From Glebionis coronaria (Eukaryota; Streptophyta; Magnoliopsida; Asterales; Asteraceae): a DNA stretch of 64,000 bases. Under the pieces are notes generated by a model. It had not been told where the DNA came from. It was given only the letters and a program-made list of their open reading frames with translations, and did not search any database. The stretch lies in contig CM046881.1 in assembly GCA_025667525.1 (NCBI GenBank), positions 30,515,580 through 30,579,579 of the forward strand, in the 5' to 3' direction. The position numbers were made by a program, and so were the translations under genes. Below are positions 10,475 through 22,639 of the stretch, in pieces (the stretch's first letter is position 1; the number at the start of each line of letters is the position of its first letter).

Positions 10475-12733
10475 ATGGAGACTATGAATGTTACCTTTGA
10501 TGAACTCTCGGTTATGGCCTCTCAACATAGAAGTTCACATCCCGAGCTTCAAGGTCAGACTTCTGGACACGTAATTTCAGGACTCGCGCTTCAATTTGCA
10601 CCGTCAGCAATCTCATCGTTACAACCTTCGGAACGTGACTTGGAAGTTTTATTTGGGCCAATCTATGATGAATATATGGAGGGTCCTTCGTCATTTGGTG
10701 TTCCTCAAAATGCCCCGACTGCACCTACTACGGTAGTTCCAGAACCTCCAATTGCATCTACACCAACGGCATCCGTTTTTGCACCATCTATGCCAACCTC
10801 AACCATATTGACTCCAAACATTCCAACCACTTCTCCGACTGCTGACACAACTCAACAACATTCTCAGCAAATTCCTAATCATGTTCATCTTCAGAATGAA
10901 ATAGTTGCTGAAAATACAAACAATGCGATGCTCAACGAACATGAGTTTGTTAATCCATTTGTGGCTTCCACAAGTACTACTCAGCCGTCAACACCATATG
11001 TGGATCCATCGAGCTCGCATCAAGTTTCTCATACACTTCCACATGAACACAGATGGACTAAGAATCATCCTTTCGTTCAAGTGATTGGCAATCTCTCACG
11101 ACCAGTCTCAACACGAAATCAACTGCGTACCGACGGTGATATGTGTATCTATGCACTATCAGTCAGCACAATGGAACCAGCAAGTGTGAAAGAAGCAATG
11201 ACCAATGCATCATGGATTGAGTCTATGCAAGAAGAACTCAATCAGTTCCTCGGGCTTGATGTATGGGAGTTAGTACCTCGACTGGACAATGTCGATCCCC
11301 TTACTCTGAAATGGTTATTAAAAAACAAGATGGATGAGCAGCAAACGGTCATTAGGAACAAGAATCGGTTAGTCGTGAGAGGTTATAAACAACAGGAGGG
11401 AATTGATTTCGCAGAATCCTTTGCCCCGGTTGCTCGGATGGAAGCTATTAGGATTTTCTTGGCATACGCTGCACACAAATCATTCACTGTATATCAAATG
11501 GACGTGAAGACGGCTTTCTTGCATGGGTCGTTAAAAGAAGATGTGTACGTATGTCAACCTGAAGGTTTCATTAACACCGAACATCCAAGCCATGTATACA
11601 AGTTAAAAAAGGAAATTTATGGTTTGAAACAAGCACCAAGGGCATGGTACGACGAATTATCATCATTTCTTCTCCAAAATCACTTCAGCAAAGGAACCAT
11701 TGATCCAATGTTGTTTATCAAGCACTACGAGAATGACATCTTGGTGGCTCGGGTCTATGTAGATGATATTATATTCGGTTCTACTAACCCAAAATATTCC
11801 ATATTATTTGCCGACCTTATGAAAAGTCAATTCGAAATGTCCATGATGGGGAAAATGACGTTTTTTCTTGGTCTCCAAGTTCACCAATCCCCCCGTGGTA
11901 TTTTCATAAATCAGTCTAAGTATGTGCTTGAGATTGTAATGAAATTTGGTATGGATAACTGTGATCCTATTGGTACTCCAATGGACACTAAACACAAGCT
12001 TGATTTGGATAAGAAAGGGACATTTGTAGATGCTACAAAATACCAAAGTATGATCGGGTCCTTTATGTACTTAACCTCAAGCATACCGGACATTGTGCAT
12101 GCTACTTCTTTATGTGCTCGGTACCAGGCTAAGCCAACCGAGAAGCACCTCAAGGAGATTAAAAGGATATTTCGTTATCTCCGGGGAACCATTCACATGG
12201 GTCTCTGGTATACGAAGGATTCGGGTTTTAATCTCACTGCTTTTTCAGATGCCGAGCATGCAGGGTGTCATGACACATTCAAGAGCACTTCCGGTAGAGC
12301 ACAATTCTTAGGCGAGAAGCTAGTGAGCTGGTCCTCAAGAAAACAAGACTTTACGGTGTTCTCCACCGCGGAAGAAGAATATGTGTCTCTATCCGTGTGT
12401 AGTGCTCAAGTCCTTTGGATAAGAACAAAACTCACGGACTATGGCTTTTACTTTAACAAAGTTCCTATCTATTGTGATTCACAATCAGCCATAGCCATAT
12501 CCTGCAACCCGGTCCAACACTCCATGACCAAGCACATAGCTGTCCGATTCCATTTCATAAAGAAGCATGTGGAAAGAGGAACGATCGAACTGTTTTTTGT
12601 CAAGACGGACTACCAACTAGCCGACATCTTCACCAAAGCTCTTTCTCAAGACAGATTTGAATTCTTGGTTCGCCGACTTGGTATGCGTAGTTTCACTCCA
12701 GATGAACTTCAACGTCTTGCACATTCGCAGTAA
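10475..12733 (+). CDS. pol: Copia-1 reverse transcriptase and RNase H (open 752-codon frame)
   Basis: An uninterrupted ORF continuing the integrase frame after one TAG at 10451-10453. Residues 1 to about 240 are a P/S/T-rich linker. The RT follows, with [10 protein letters not shown] near residue 247, [13 protein letters not shown] near 345, [14 protein letters not shown] near 385 and the catalytic YVDD at 11756-11767 (residues 428-431). The RNase H has its acidic residues in place: FSDAEHAG, the Glu of AEEEY, and YCDSQSA. The end, [13 protein letters not shown], is the usual family terminus. RT and RNase H convert genomic RNA to cDNA in the particle. All catalytic motifs I can see are intact although gag, protease and integrase are broken. 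The true start is in the upstream polyprotein. Confidence 0.9.
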   Translation: METMNVTFDELSVMASQHRSSHPELQGQTSGHVISGLALQFAPSAISSLQPSERDLEVLFGPIYDEYMEGPSSFGVPQNAPTAPTTVVPEPPIASTPTASVFAPSMPTSTILTPNIPTTSPTADTTQQHSQQIPNHVHLQNEIVAENTNNAMLNEHEFVNPFVASTSTTQPSTPYVDPSSSHQVSHTLPHEHRWTKNHPFVQVIGNLSRPVSTRNQLRTDGDMCIYALSVSTMEPASVKEAMTNASWIESMQEELNQFLGLDVWELVPRLDNVDPLTLKWLLKNKMDEQQTVIRNKNRLVVRGYKQQEGIDFAESFAPVARMEAIRIFLAYAAHKSFTVYQMDVKTAFLHGSLKEDVYVCQPEGFINTEHPSHVYKLKKEIYGLKQAPRAWYDELSSFLLQNHFSKGTIDPMLFIKHYENDILVARVYVDDIIFGSTNPKYSILFADLMKSQFEMSMMGKMTFFLGLQVHQSPRGIFINQSKYVLEIVMKFGMDNCDPIGTPMDTKHKLDLDKKGTFVDATKYQSMIGSFMYLTSSIPDIVHATSLCARYQAKPTEKHLKEIKRIFRYLRGTIHMGLWYTKDSGFNLTAFSDAEHAGCHDTFKSTSGRAQFLGEKLVSWSSRKQDFTVFSTAEEEYVSLSVCSAQVLWIRTKLTDYGFYFNKVPIYCDSQSAIAISCNPVQHSMTKHIAVRFHFIKKHVERGTIELFFVKTDYQLADIFTKALSQDRFEFLVRRLGMRSFTPDELQRLAHSQ

Positions 12734-14220
12734 CCTTGTATATATCTATCAGAAAATCAAAATACAAAAATATAAAACCTATAAAAACAAAATTAAAAAT
12801 GAGAAAATCTTTCAAAAATACCAAAAATATTCTTCTTCGACATGTCTCTCAGTATTGATAATATGGACGTACTTAGAAATGTTGTTCAATAACGACACGG
12901 GTACGTACATAAAGTTCGAATGAGAGTTCAAATGTTTTCAAAACCTGTTTTTTTTTCTATTTTCTTCTCATAATGGCTTATAGTCACATCTCAGACTATA
13001 ACCCGGTCCCCAAAGAAAGGAAAGTCTATAACTTATCCTCATCAACGGGAAATTAATTTTTCTCGGTCATGGGCTTATATTGAAACATTCAAAGTTTTAA
13101 GCTCATGAACTCAAGGAAAATGTTCATTTATGTACATTCTTCCTCAACAACGGGAAATTCAGTTTTTTCGGGTTTGAGCACAACTTTTCAAGGTATTTCA
13201 AAACGGTGTGCTTATATACTCCCCTATTTTAATTAGAATTCCTTTTTTAGGGGGAGTACAAACTTTCATGCAACATTATTCTCTCCATGTTTCATCACTA
13301 GTTTCACAAAAGTTTCAGTCACATGCAATTTTTGAGGGGGAAAATAGTGATTAAAATGTGTCATCTTGGATAAGATCTTTGATATAAGGCTTTTCTCTTC
13401 CTAATATGTGAAAAAACCTTTCCTTTTATGATGCACATATGTAGGGGGAGCATTTTGGTGATACAAAAAACCTTCAAGGTGTAAACACTGCTTTCATCAA
13501 CATCTTGATTTCTTCTTCAACAGGTTTATCTGGTTACGATATCTATACCCTTCAACACATTAATTCACGATGGTATTGGTGTCAAAAGGTGGTTAGATAT
13601 TCGTACTATGATCCAACCAGAACCAGAGGGATCATCCCAGGGACAATCCGTTAGAATTTAGATGTCCTTAGGAAAGATAGAGTAGTTGAGTGTACGAGAA
13701 AAATGCCGACTAATGACTTAAGCTAGCACTGGAACAATCACAACAAGGTGTTAGTTATGACGTCTTGGTAAGCATTGAAGAGGTTGAAGAATGAAAAAGA
13801 AATGTAAGGATAAAGGGTGTAAAGAAAGAAGCCCTCCATACAACTTAGGCAGAAACTAGGTCAATACATCTATTATGAGAATCACTTTGATTATTTCTGA
13901 TACTGAAGACAAAGCATCATGGACCCAGTGATGCAATGCACAACCCTTCCCAGCCTACTCAAGCTTCTCTCAAAAGAAGTTTGTTTTATTGTCACGGAGT
14001 TCAACTCATTTCTATCAACTTTCTCACTCTGAGATAGTAGATATTGAAAAGGTGGCAGTCTGCTCCAGCCTCCGATCACCAAATAAACGTGCACTTATAG
14101 TGTCTAGAGCCAACGAGATTCATCAAAAAGTCTCATTAGGACACTTATTACATATATCAATTGTTGTTCATCATTAGAACACAAGCAATAATTTATAGAG
14201 TCCTACGCTCTACCCTTGTG

Positions 14221-14599
14221 ATATTGCCAGAACATTCAGATTGATACTCTTTAGTATTCACAGTGATGAATGGAAATCCTTCCAATGTTAACATCAAACA
14301 GCACTGCGGTAGGTCATGTGTAAGATTCACTTGAATTGAACATATGTTAACTGGAAAGAAACAGTGGTTTGATTCTTTTGTGACTCAAACTTGTTCCAGG
14401 TCTCGATGCAATATCTTTATGATCGTGCCAGAACATTCAGAGTAATACTCCTGAGTAAGTGACGAATGGAAATCCTTCTAGTGTCATCATCAAACAGCAC
14501 TGCGGTAGGTAACTTGTGAGATACTATTTGAATCAAACTTGTGTCAACTGGAAAGCAACAATGGTCTGATTCTTAATTGAATCAAACTTGTTCCAAGAA
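14221..14599 (+). repeat. imperfect direct repeat, about 200-bp unit, two copies
   Basis: Copy 1 runs from about 14221 to 14400 and copy 2 from about 14422 to 14599. Both begin with gccagaacattcag and share gaatggaaatccttc, catcaaacagcactgcggta, tcaactggaaag-type and aaacttgttcca segments in the same order. The copies have diverged substantially, so the duplication is older than this insertion or is a family feature. Confidence 0.8.
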
Positions 14600-15112
14600 A
14601 TTGAATTGACGACTTAATCAGCAGAATGGAACTGCTTGATTCACTCTTTACTATGAACTATCTTTCAAGATATACAAGTACTGAGAACGGCTACCACAGT
14701 CGGAAACCCTGTCAAGGAAGTTCTTTGAACTTACCTAATTACAGGTACAGTATTCGTACTGTATAACGGGAAACCGGAGGAATGCAAATGGTGGTGTAAC
14801 TTCAAGAGTCGTAATTCAAGACCACATGCTCATATAAATGAAGAAAGCTCAAGAACATCTAAAGACAAAGACTTCCGCTACTCTGATGATCAAGGGAGAT
14901 TGTTAACAAGCTTTCAAGTCAACACAGAACATGAGTATGTGGGGAAGGACACAAGAACACAAGCTGACAAAGTTTCAAGATTAAGTCAAGAAAAAGATCA
15001 AAGATCCAAGATCACAAGTCATGAAAGGAACTATGAAGGAACTCTCAAGACATCGAGCTTCAAAGTCTGCAACAACAAAGAAGTGAAGTCACATATTACA
15101 TGACCACCCCTT

Positions 15113-15120
15113 AGGGGGAG
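15113..15120 (+). other. Copia-1 polypurine tract
   Basis: AGGGGGAG two bases before the 3' LTR, the expected site for plus-strand priming. Confidence 0.8.
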
Positions 15121-15122
15121 AT

Positions 15123-15485
15123 TGTTAGAAGTAATTAAAGTGATGGTCATATAATATATCGTTGCGAAGCTCGTGAAAAATGTTATTTAATGATGTCGAG
15201 AGTTTTTAGTTATTATTGTTTATGTAACAGGATTTAGTCCCGAACACACAAATGAGGAAGGCCTCCTAAACATTTTTACTTAGTATAAAAGGCCTTCTAG
15301 GCCTCATTTGTGTGTGTGCTTTTCGATAAAATAGTTTTAGAGAGAGAAATGTGTGTTTGTTTCTCTCACTAGGAAATCACCAACACTTTGTATTCTCGTT
15401 TCTTCATCTTAATCTAATCTTTCTTTTTTGCTTTAATCTTCATCATGTTATCCGTGTTTGGTTAGTCGTGTGTATACATCTTACA
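15123..15485 (+). repeat. Copia-1 3' LTR
   Basis: 363 bp, matching 3608-3970 with about 21 differences. It is followed directly by the TSD copy atttg and then the Athila LTR sequence. Confidence 0.93.
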
Positions 15486-15490
15486 ATTTG

Positions 15491-17578
15491 TGTTGATATA
15501 TGATATATGCTTGGTTGAGTGCTAGTTGCTGCAAGTTATTGGCTTTTAAACATCAAAATCTTGATTGTGCTATAAAAGTTGGAAATCTGTTTGTTTTGAC
15601 CTAAGATTTTGGAAACACTTAGTTTGTATGCATGCTTAGGGATAACAAGTGATTAAACATACTTATTATAACCTGTTAAGAAGATTTGAGTGTTTGAAAT
15701 TGGATTTGTGGTCAAGTATATCAACAAAGTATCAAAACTGCATGTTCTTTGTTCATCAGTAACATTTTTGAGCTTGAATCTTGATCTAGGCCTTGAACCA
15801 TTGCATGAAACCTGTTTATATTTGCTCATTTGAATTATTTATAGCTTGTGTATGCATTTGGTGAAGTTTGGCTGGCTAAATCTTGCTAAAAGTGCTAATT
15901 TGGTGAAAACTGCTTATTGTTCATATCTAGGCAAAGTCTGGTGACGTTTTGATTAAACTCTATTAATTGGCTAGTTGAATTTGTATTTTTGTTGTTGTTA
16001 TTGACTCCTTGTGATTAACTAATCACTTGGGTGCCTTTGCTTAACCTGAATCCAACAAAAAGTCACTAAAGATAAAAAGTCAAATTGGTCAAGCAGTGGG
16101 AACTCCTTTCCCTATTACTAGTCACTGCTAGTGTTAAATATCAAAAAGCTTATTCATAAGCCATTTTGGCTTATCCAGACTTGCAACAACTTATTTTTTG
16201 TGATAGATCTTCCTTATTTGACCCATTGATTTGAACTGGAGCTTATTAGGGTTTGACTTTTAAGTTTGACTAGAAAACCAAACAGTTTGACTTTTAACAT
16301 AACTGCTTATTGCTTATAATATCTTATTTATTGTGCTTATTGGAAAACTTTTTGATTATATTGCTTAATTAAGTCATTTAAAACCTTTTGCAACTTGAAT
16401 CAGCACTTGAGGTGGTCTAGAACTCAAAAACGACTATTTTGTCGTTTTGTGAAGAGAGCCTTTGCTTATTTCAGGCTTATTTCTTGTGCTTTTTCAAAAT
16501 TTCTTTTCACAGATCTCTTTAGTAACTCAAAAGAAGCTTGTGTGTCAAATTAGAGCTTATGGCATTAGCTTATGGCTTAATGGGCTCAAAAGCCTATTAA
16601 GAATAAGTTGTTGACTTGATAAGCTATGATAAGCACATTTTCAGCTTTTGGGCCTTCAGAGTTTTGTTCTTAAAAGCAAATTTTAAGTCAGATAGGAAGT
16701 TTTGGGCTTATTTGGTTGACTTTTTTATTGGGCCAATTTCAAGCCCATTAAGGGACTGTTTTGTCATTTAGCCCATTTTAGGGCCCAATAGGGGTAATTT
16801 TGTAATTTCAAGTTAATTTCTGTTTTATTTAGGTTAAAATATACTAGTTTGCAACTTTTTAGAATTTTTTATAAATTTTGGATTTTTATTAATATTTTAT
16901 TATCATTTTGTTATTAAAAATTGAAATTTTGATTTTTACATGTTTTTCATTTTTCCTAGTTTAAATAAATTAAGTTAGGAATTTTTAAATTTTTAGATTA
17001 ATTTTATTGTCATTAGATTAATTTTTAGAATTATTTTGAATTTTAATAGTTTTTAATTATTTTTAAATAGTTTTTATTAATTTTAAAATTTTCAAAAATA
17101 GTTTTAAATTTAGGTAAGTCAGTTTAGAGGTTTGCAAGTTAAAAAATATCATTTTTGGCTTTTTGTTAATTAAATTTGTTTTTGGGGCTTTAATTAGTAT
17201 TAAAAAAATTAATATTTAATTAAATAAGAGGTTTAAGTGATTTTTGATTTTTTGTAAACTCTTACCTTTTTTAGGATTTATTGCATTTTTCTAGGAATTT
17301 TTAGGGTAATTTTTAAATTTAGTCACTTTTTACGGTTTTACGTGTACGACTTCGTCTTAGTTTAATTCAAAATCGTAACCGTCATTCTTTTCTAATCTCT
17401 TTTCTACTTTTCTTTTTTCATCAATATAATCACAAATACTTAATCATATCTTTACACAACACACAAGCCTTCTTGAGAACTAACTCATTTTTAGGTCATT
17501 TGTGCACGGTTTTCCTAAACCGTCGTACTTACCCTATTTACCTCCTTTTCCTAAAGGTGTGTAAAAACTCAACCATCA
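15491..17578 (+). repeat. Athila 5' LTR, distal piece
   Basis: This continues 2657-3607 after Copia-1 and ends in ccatca, three bases before the PBS. It is AT-rich, with a long T/A-rich section at about 16830-17340 and more than a dozen scattered gcttat words at about 15912-16707. The 3' LTR counterpart lies beyond the right end of the window, so it cannot be compared here. No ORF. Confidence 0.8.
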
Positions 17579-17581
17579 TTT

Positions 17582-17599
17582 TGACGCCGCTTCCGGGGA
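17582..17599 (+). other. Athila primer-binding site (Asp-tRNA type)
   Basis: TGACGCCGCTTCCGGGGA resembles the plant tRNA-Asp PBS used by Athila elements (TGGCGCCGTTGCCGGGGA, three differences). It sits three bases after the LTR end. Confidence 0.75.
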
Positions 17600-18450
17600 G
17601 GCGTGTTGTGTTTTGATTTGAACAATTGTTGTTTTTATACTCTCCATAATATCTATTTGTATTAGTAGCACTCCACTAATACGTATTATCGGTTTTTTGT
17701 TTTTGAGTGAATATTACTATATTGTATACGTAGAACAATAACTTCACAAGTACCCCAAAAGTGTGAAAACACAACCTTGATTGGGAGGTCATTACTCAAT
17801 CATTATATTCGAATCTTAAACAAGAAAGAAAAGGAAAAATAGATATTACTTTCGTGAAGCTTAATTTTGACAAACACAAACTATAAGGTGGGTATAAGGC
17901 GGGTATTATAAAATATATCCTAAGGAAACAGGCTCTTGAGTGCTTCGCGCCGCCTCGTTTCCCCGCTTGCTTGTGTGTGTTTAGATAAAAAGGGCTAATC
18001 GAGGGTTTGCCAACCAAAGTATTATCTAAGTATCATATATATTTTCTTGGTTTCATTTGATTAAACCCTCTTGAACGTTTTGGTGTTCCACCAACGTTCT
18101 AAAGTCATCGAAGGCGTTCACTTCACGTGATCGTTTTCATTCCTTGAGGCTTCTTTAATCAAGAGATTTGATTAAGGGAGAGATTTGTAGATTTTTGTCT
18201 ACTTAATACAATCACCAAAATCCAAAAAAGGTAAAAACAATAAAAAAAAACCACAAAAAAATTGGAAAAATTAAAACCACCAAAAAGAATTTTCTTCGCT
18301 CATCCCCACGTTGTACGTGACGTTTATGCTTACTCGTAATCAAGCAAGATGTACACGTAAACGAAAAACCGATAGGAGTCGACACCTACTCCTAATTTTT
18401 CTAGTGAGGAGTCTCCTATTGACGAACCTATCGTAGAAGAAGAACCAACC
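17600..18450 (+). other. Athila leader, noncoding
   Basis: 850 bp between PBS and gag. It has an A-rich tract at about 18226-18290 and no supported ORF on either strand; the 73-codon minus ORF near 17796 has no recognisable content. Confidence 0.6.
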
Positions 18451-19581
18451 ATGGCGAATCGAACTATGATGGAGTTACTTCAAGCACCCACCGAGGGCTA
18501 TGGAGAGGCTATTGTGATTCCCGCTATCCTTGCGGAGAATTTTGAAGTATAAACGGGTTTGTTGTCGATGATCCAAAACAACAAATTCCATGGTGATGAA
18601 AAGGACAACCCACACAACCATATCCGCCAATTCAATCGTCTTACCGCCACTTGTAAATTTAAGGATGTTACTAATGATTCGATTAAGATGATGCTTTTTC
18701 CGTATTCCTTAGCGAGGCCCGCTAAAATTTGGTTAGAGAAAGAGCCACCCATATCTATATTGACGTGGAAGGATCTCGTTTCAAATTTTGTAAACCAATT
18801 TTTCCCGCCCTCTAAGACTACGCATTTGAAAAACAAGATTTCAAAATTTTCACAAGAATTTAATGAGAGTTTTTCAACGGCTTGGAATAGGTTTAAGGAA
18901 ATGTTACATGAGTGTCCTCATCACGGTTTTTCCGACTTGCATCAAATTGACACGTTTTACAATGGTTTAAATGATCATGAGAGAGATTATCTTAATGCCG
19001 CCGCAGGTGGTAATTTTTTGTGTAAAACGGTTGAGGAAGCGTTGTTGATAATTGAGAATATATCTAAGGTGTATAGTCCTCGTAACACATCGAGTGTTCG
19101 TAAGGCTTCGTCTTAGGCTTCACCTTCTTTGTCCAATACCATCGATGCTTGCCAAATTGAGGCGAATTTGGAAAACAAAATCTTTGATAAGCTTAAAGGT
19201 CTTTTTATTGAATTCAAAGTTGGTGAACAAAGTGCTCCCGCTACGGCTAAAGCGGTTGAGGTTTCATGTATGTATTGTGGTGGAGGTCATGATTTCTTCG
19301 AGCGCATTACCAACGGTGGTAACACTTCGAGTGCCTACGCGGCCACGGGAACTTACAACAAAAACGGTCAAGTTACCCGCTCTAATCAAATGACTCCAAC
19401 GAGTTTTGCTCCCAATCAAAATGCTAACAACAACTATCGAAAGAATCAAGTTGGTTTCAAAAACAATTACAAAGGAAACAACTATGGGAATCAAGGGGCT
19501 AATAACAATCAAGTTTCAAACGAAAATCAAAACAATGATTTTCAAGACAACAACAAAAACTTTGAAAGATCTTCGAAATGA
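18451..19581 (+). pseudogene. gag: Athila Gag, broken
   Basis: It starts at ATG 18451 (MANRTMMELL). A TAA at 18550-18552 and a TAG at 19114-19116 interrupt an otherwise single frame that ends at a TGA at 19579-19581. The core, with NNKFHGDEKDNPHNHIRQF and NQFFPPSKTTHLKN, is the Retrotrans_gag fold typical of Athila. A partial Cys cluster (CMYCGGGHDF) near 19267 is what remains of the knuckle, and an N/Q-rich tail follows. The protein continues in another frame from about 19560, so at least one frameshift adds to the two stops. Confidence 0.8.
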
Positions 19582-20623
19582 ATTTGTCGAATACGCAAAT
19601 GGAAACGATGCTAGGTTTGATAATATTCAAAGAGAGATCATTATCCTAAGATCCAAGTTTAAGAATGACTTGAAAAAGGAGTTGAAAAATGAGTTAGCAA
19701 ATGAGCTTAAGATCCATACAAACAAAATAGAGGGAAATGTAACTAGGTTACAACAAAACCAACAAAAAATGGAACAAGGGAAACATGAAATAACACAAGA
19801 GATGATTAAGGCCGAGAAGAGGCACTCTATGTTTAAGGATAAAATTTCATCCATGTTTGAGGCTATAATGTGTAAACTGTCTTCGAGTAGTCTTCCTAGC
19901 AATACCATATCGAACCCTAAGGGATAAATGAAAGTGATTACCACACGAAGTGGTAAGACACTTAAGAAACCGACTCCTCAACCAATTGCTCCTACGGAGG
20001 AAGAAATTAAGGAAGAACCCGAGGTGGTGGTCGAAAAGGAGCATGTCCCAATCCCACGAAGTACAGCTCATACCACACCTACGCTTGACCCATTACCACA
20101 TTTGGAACCTGAGATTCCAAAGGCTATGCCTATGCCTCAACCCACACCACCTTTGCCCTATCCATCGAGACTTAGAAAGGAGAAACGTCAAGAGCGCAAC
20201 AATTACCAATTTGAGCTTTTTATGAAAATGTTTCGTGACGTTCATTTTAATGTGAGTTTTGTCGATGCTTTGGTCAAGATGCCTCGATTTGCCGCTAACG
20301 TTAAGAGTATGTTAAACAACAAGGAGAAATTTCAACAATTGTCTAGTTGTTCCTCGGTTTATCTTAACCGCATACCAAAAAAAGTCGGTGATCCCGGTAA
20401 ATTCTTGATTTCATGTGCAATACAAGATATGGAAGAATGCTATGCCTTGGCGGATCTTGGTGCTAGTATTAACTTGATGCCACTTGCAATCTTCAAGTCG
20501 CTCAATCTTCCTAATCTTACTCCTTTACTAATGTCTATCGAGTTGGCCGATCATTCCACGATTCCCGCGTATGATTGGCCGAAGACGTTTTTGTGTAAGT
20601 GGGAAAGTTCTATTATCCGGTAG
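19582..20623 (+). pseudogene. Athila Gag-protease linker and aspartic protease, broken
   Basis: The frame open from 19406 reads through a charged coiled-coil-like stretch (about 19590-19900), then a TAA at 19925-19927, and continues in frame from 19928. VITTRSGK marks the conserved start of the Athila protease region, and a P/E-rich linker follows. The active site is DLGASINLMP at about 20453-20482; Athila proteases commonly read DLGAS at this point. The frame breaks near 20590 and protease sequence continues in the next ORF. It would mature the Gag-Pol precursor. Confidence 0.75.
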
Positions 20624-21531
20624 ACTTTATCATTGTCGATATTCCCACGGATCCTCAAGTTCCTCTTATTTTAGTTCGTTCATTTTTAGATACGTCTATG
20701 GCTTTAATTGATGTGCATGCTAGAAAAATCACCTTACGTTTCAGCGACGAGGAACTTGTTATAAACGCAAATCAAAATTTTCCAGTTTTTCATGTTTATT
20801 CCGTTTCTACCATAAACCACGTTGATAAGATCGACGTTGCTTGCGAGGAATTTTCACAAGAAGTTTTAGGTTTTGGTGATGCTGAAAATATTGGCAATCC
20901 CAATATGCTTGATCCCATTCTTGATAATTCGACACCAACTTTCACTCCATTTGAAGGTGGTGGTTTTACGTTGGAAGAATTTGATGTTCCACGTACTTGT
21001 GACGAAGACCTCGACAACAATGAGGACTTCTCGATTATCAAGGATTTTCTTAACTATTTCCCATTTCCTCCACCCGAGGAGGCTATGAGTATCGAGCCCA
21101 AATCTTCAATTGAGGAACCACCAATCCTCGAGTTGAAACATTTACCTCCTCACCTTGAATATGTATCTTTGGAGGGGGACGACAAGTTGCCGGTTATTAT
21201 TGCGAAAGATCTTTCGAATAATGAAACAACCGCACTTGTCGATGTTCTAAAGGATCACAAAGTGGAAATTGCGTGGAAATTATCCGACATTAAGGGGATC
21301 GATCCCAAATTTTGTACCCACAAAATCTTAATGGCGGAGGACTACAAACCCGTAATTCAATTTCAAAGGAGGGTGAACCCCAAAATTCACGACGTCATCA
21401 AAAAGGAAGTTCTAAAACTCCTTGACGCGGGAATGATTTACCCTATTTCTGATAGCCCTTGGGTGAGTCCTATTCATTGTGTCCCTAAGAAGGGAGGAAT
21501 GACCGTTGTGCCAAACGATGCAATGAGTTAA
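20599..21531 (+). pseudogene. Athila protease C-terminus, linker and start of RT
   Basis: 310 codons from a GTG, certainly an internal fragment. FYYPVDFIIVDI and PLILVRSFLDT complete the protease fold; an acidic linker rich in D, E and P follows. From about 21310 the RT begins (HKILMAEDYKPVIQFQRR, then KKEVLKLLDAGMIYPISDSPW). The ORF ends artificially near 21520, where one base appears to be missing after gatgca, moving the RT into another frame. Confidence 0.75.
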
Positions 21532-22639
21532 TTCCAACTAGACTCGTGACCGGTTGGAGGGTGTGTATCGACTATCGTAAGTTGAATGACGCCACTCGTA
21601 AAGACCATTTTCCCTTGCCCTTCATGGATCAAATGTTGGAGCGTCTTGTGGGAAACGATTTCTATTGATTTTTAGATGGTTTTTCTGGTTACTTCCAAAT
21701 CCCCATCGATCCTCGTGATCAAGAAAAAACTACGTTTACGTGTCCATATGGAACGTTTGCCTATCGTAGAATGCCATTCGGACTTTGCAATGCACCGTGA
21801 ACCTTTCAAAGGTGCATGATGGCTATTTTTCATGACATGATCGAGAATACGATGGAAGTCTTTATGGATGATTTTTCCGTATATGGTTGTTCGTTCACTT
21901 CGTGTTTATCGAATCTTGAGAGAATGCTAAAACGTTGTGAGGAAACCAACCTTTTGCTCAATTGGGAAAAATGTCATTTTATGGTTAAAAGTAGAATCGT
22001 TTTAGGGCACAAGATTTCGAAAGCGGAGATTGAGGTAGACAAACCTAAGGTAGACGTCATCGCCAAATTACCTCATCCCAAAACCGTCAAGGGAGTTAGG
22101 AGTTTCCTAGGCCACGCGGGCTTTTATCGTCGATTCATCAAGGATTTTTCAAAGATTTCTAGACCTATTACACATATCCTCGAAAAAAGACGCTCCTTTT
22201 GTCTTTAACGAAGATTGTGTACGAGCCTTTGAAATCCTTAAGAGGAAACTTACCGAAGCTCCCATTCTTGTTGCTCCCAATTGGAACCTCCCCTTTGAGC
22301 TCATGTGTGATGCTAGTGACTAAGCTATTGGGGTCGTTTTGGGGCAACGTCATGAAAAGCACTTCTTGCCTATTCACTATGCTAGCAAGACGATAACCGG
22401 GGCTCAACTAAAATACACTACAACAGAGAAGGAATTCCTTGTCGTGGTGTATGCATTTGAGAAATTCTGACCTTACCTCGTCTTGACTCGATGCAGATCA
22501 TTCGGTTATCAAGTATCTTATGGCTAAACAAGATGCAAAGCCGAGATTACTTCGTTGGATTCTCCTCCTATAAGAATTTGATGTTGAAATCCTTGACAAA
22601 AAAGGAGCTGAGAATCTAGCGGCCGATCGTCTTTCTCGT
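21532..22639 (+). pseudogene. Athila reverse transcriptase and RNase H, broken
   Basis: After the frameshift the RT reads GWRVCIDYRKLND near 21556, has a TGA near 21666 and another near 21798, and keeps the catalytic FMDDFSVYG, FMDD being 21861-21872. FMDD is normal for Athila. The ORF from 21816 runs to 22208, where the frame is lost after HILEK. RNase H is readable at about 22210-22640 (CDAS near 22309, then YASKTITGAQ), but with TAA at 22321-22323 and a further TGA near 22468. Non-functional. Confidence 0.75.

Larger units (their letters stand above)
12734..15122 (+). other. Copia-1 3' noncoding region with repeated PPT-like boxes
   Basis: 2.4 kb with no credible ORF. Purine boxes of the type agggggag occur at 13249-13256, 13334-13344 (variant), 13443-13450 and 15113-15120; the last is the functional position. 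Repeated polypurine boxes upstream of the 3' LTR are a known Sirevirus trait. The region also holds an imperfect direct repeat (14221-14599). Confidence 0.7.
3608..15485 (+). mobile_element. Copia-1: complete Ty1/Copia element (SIRE/Maximus-like)
   Basis: An 11.9-kb element bounded by 363-bp LTRs and a perfect 5-bp target duplication, atttg, at 3603-3607 and 15486-15490. Order: LTR, PBS, long leader with a phased repeat array, gag, long coiled-coil tail, protease, integrase, RT, RNase H, 2.4 kb of noncoding DNA with repeated PPT-like boxes, LTR. The long Gag tail and multiple PPT motifs are Sirevirus-like; the lineage name is an inference. The LTRs differ at about 21 of 363 positions (about 5.8%). 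The element sits in the Athila 5' LTR. Confidence 0.9.

Noticed and set aside
18498..18836. Minus-strand 112-codon ORF opposite the Athila gag
   Set aside because: Antisense shadow of the gag frame.
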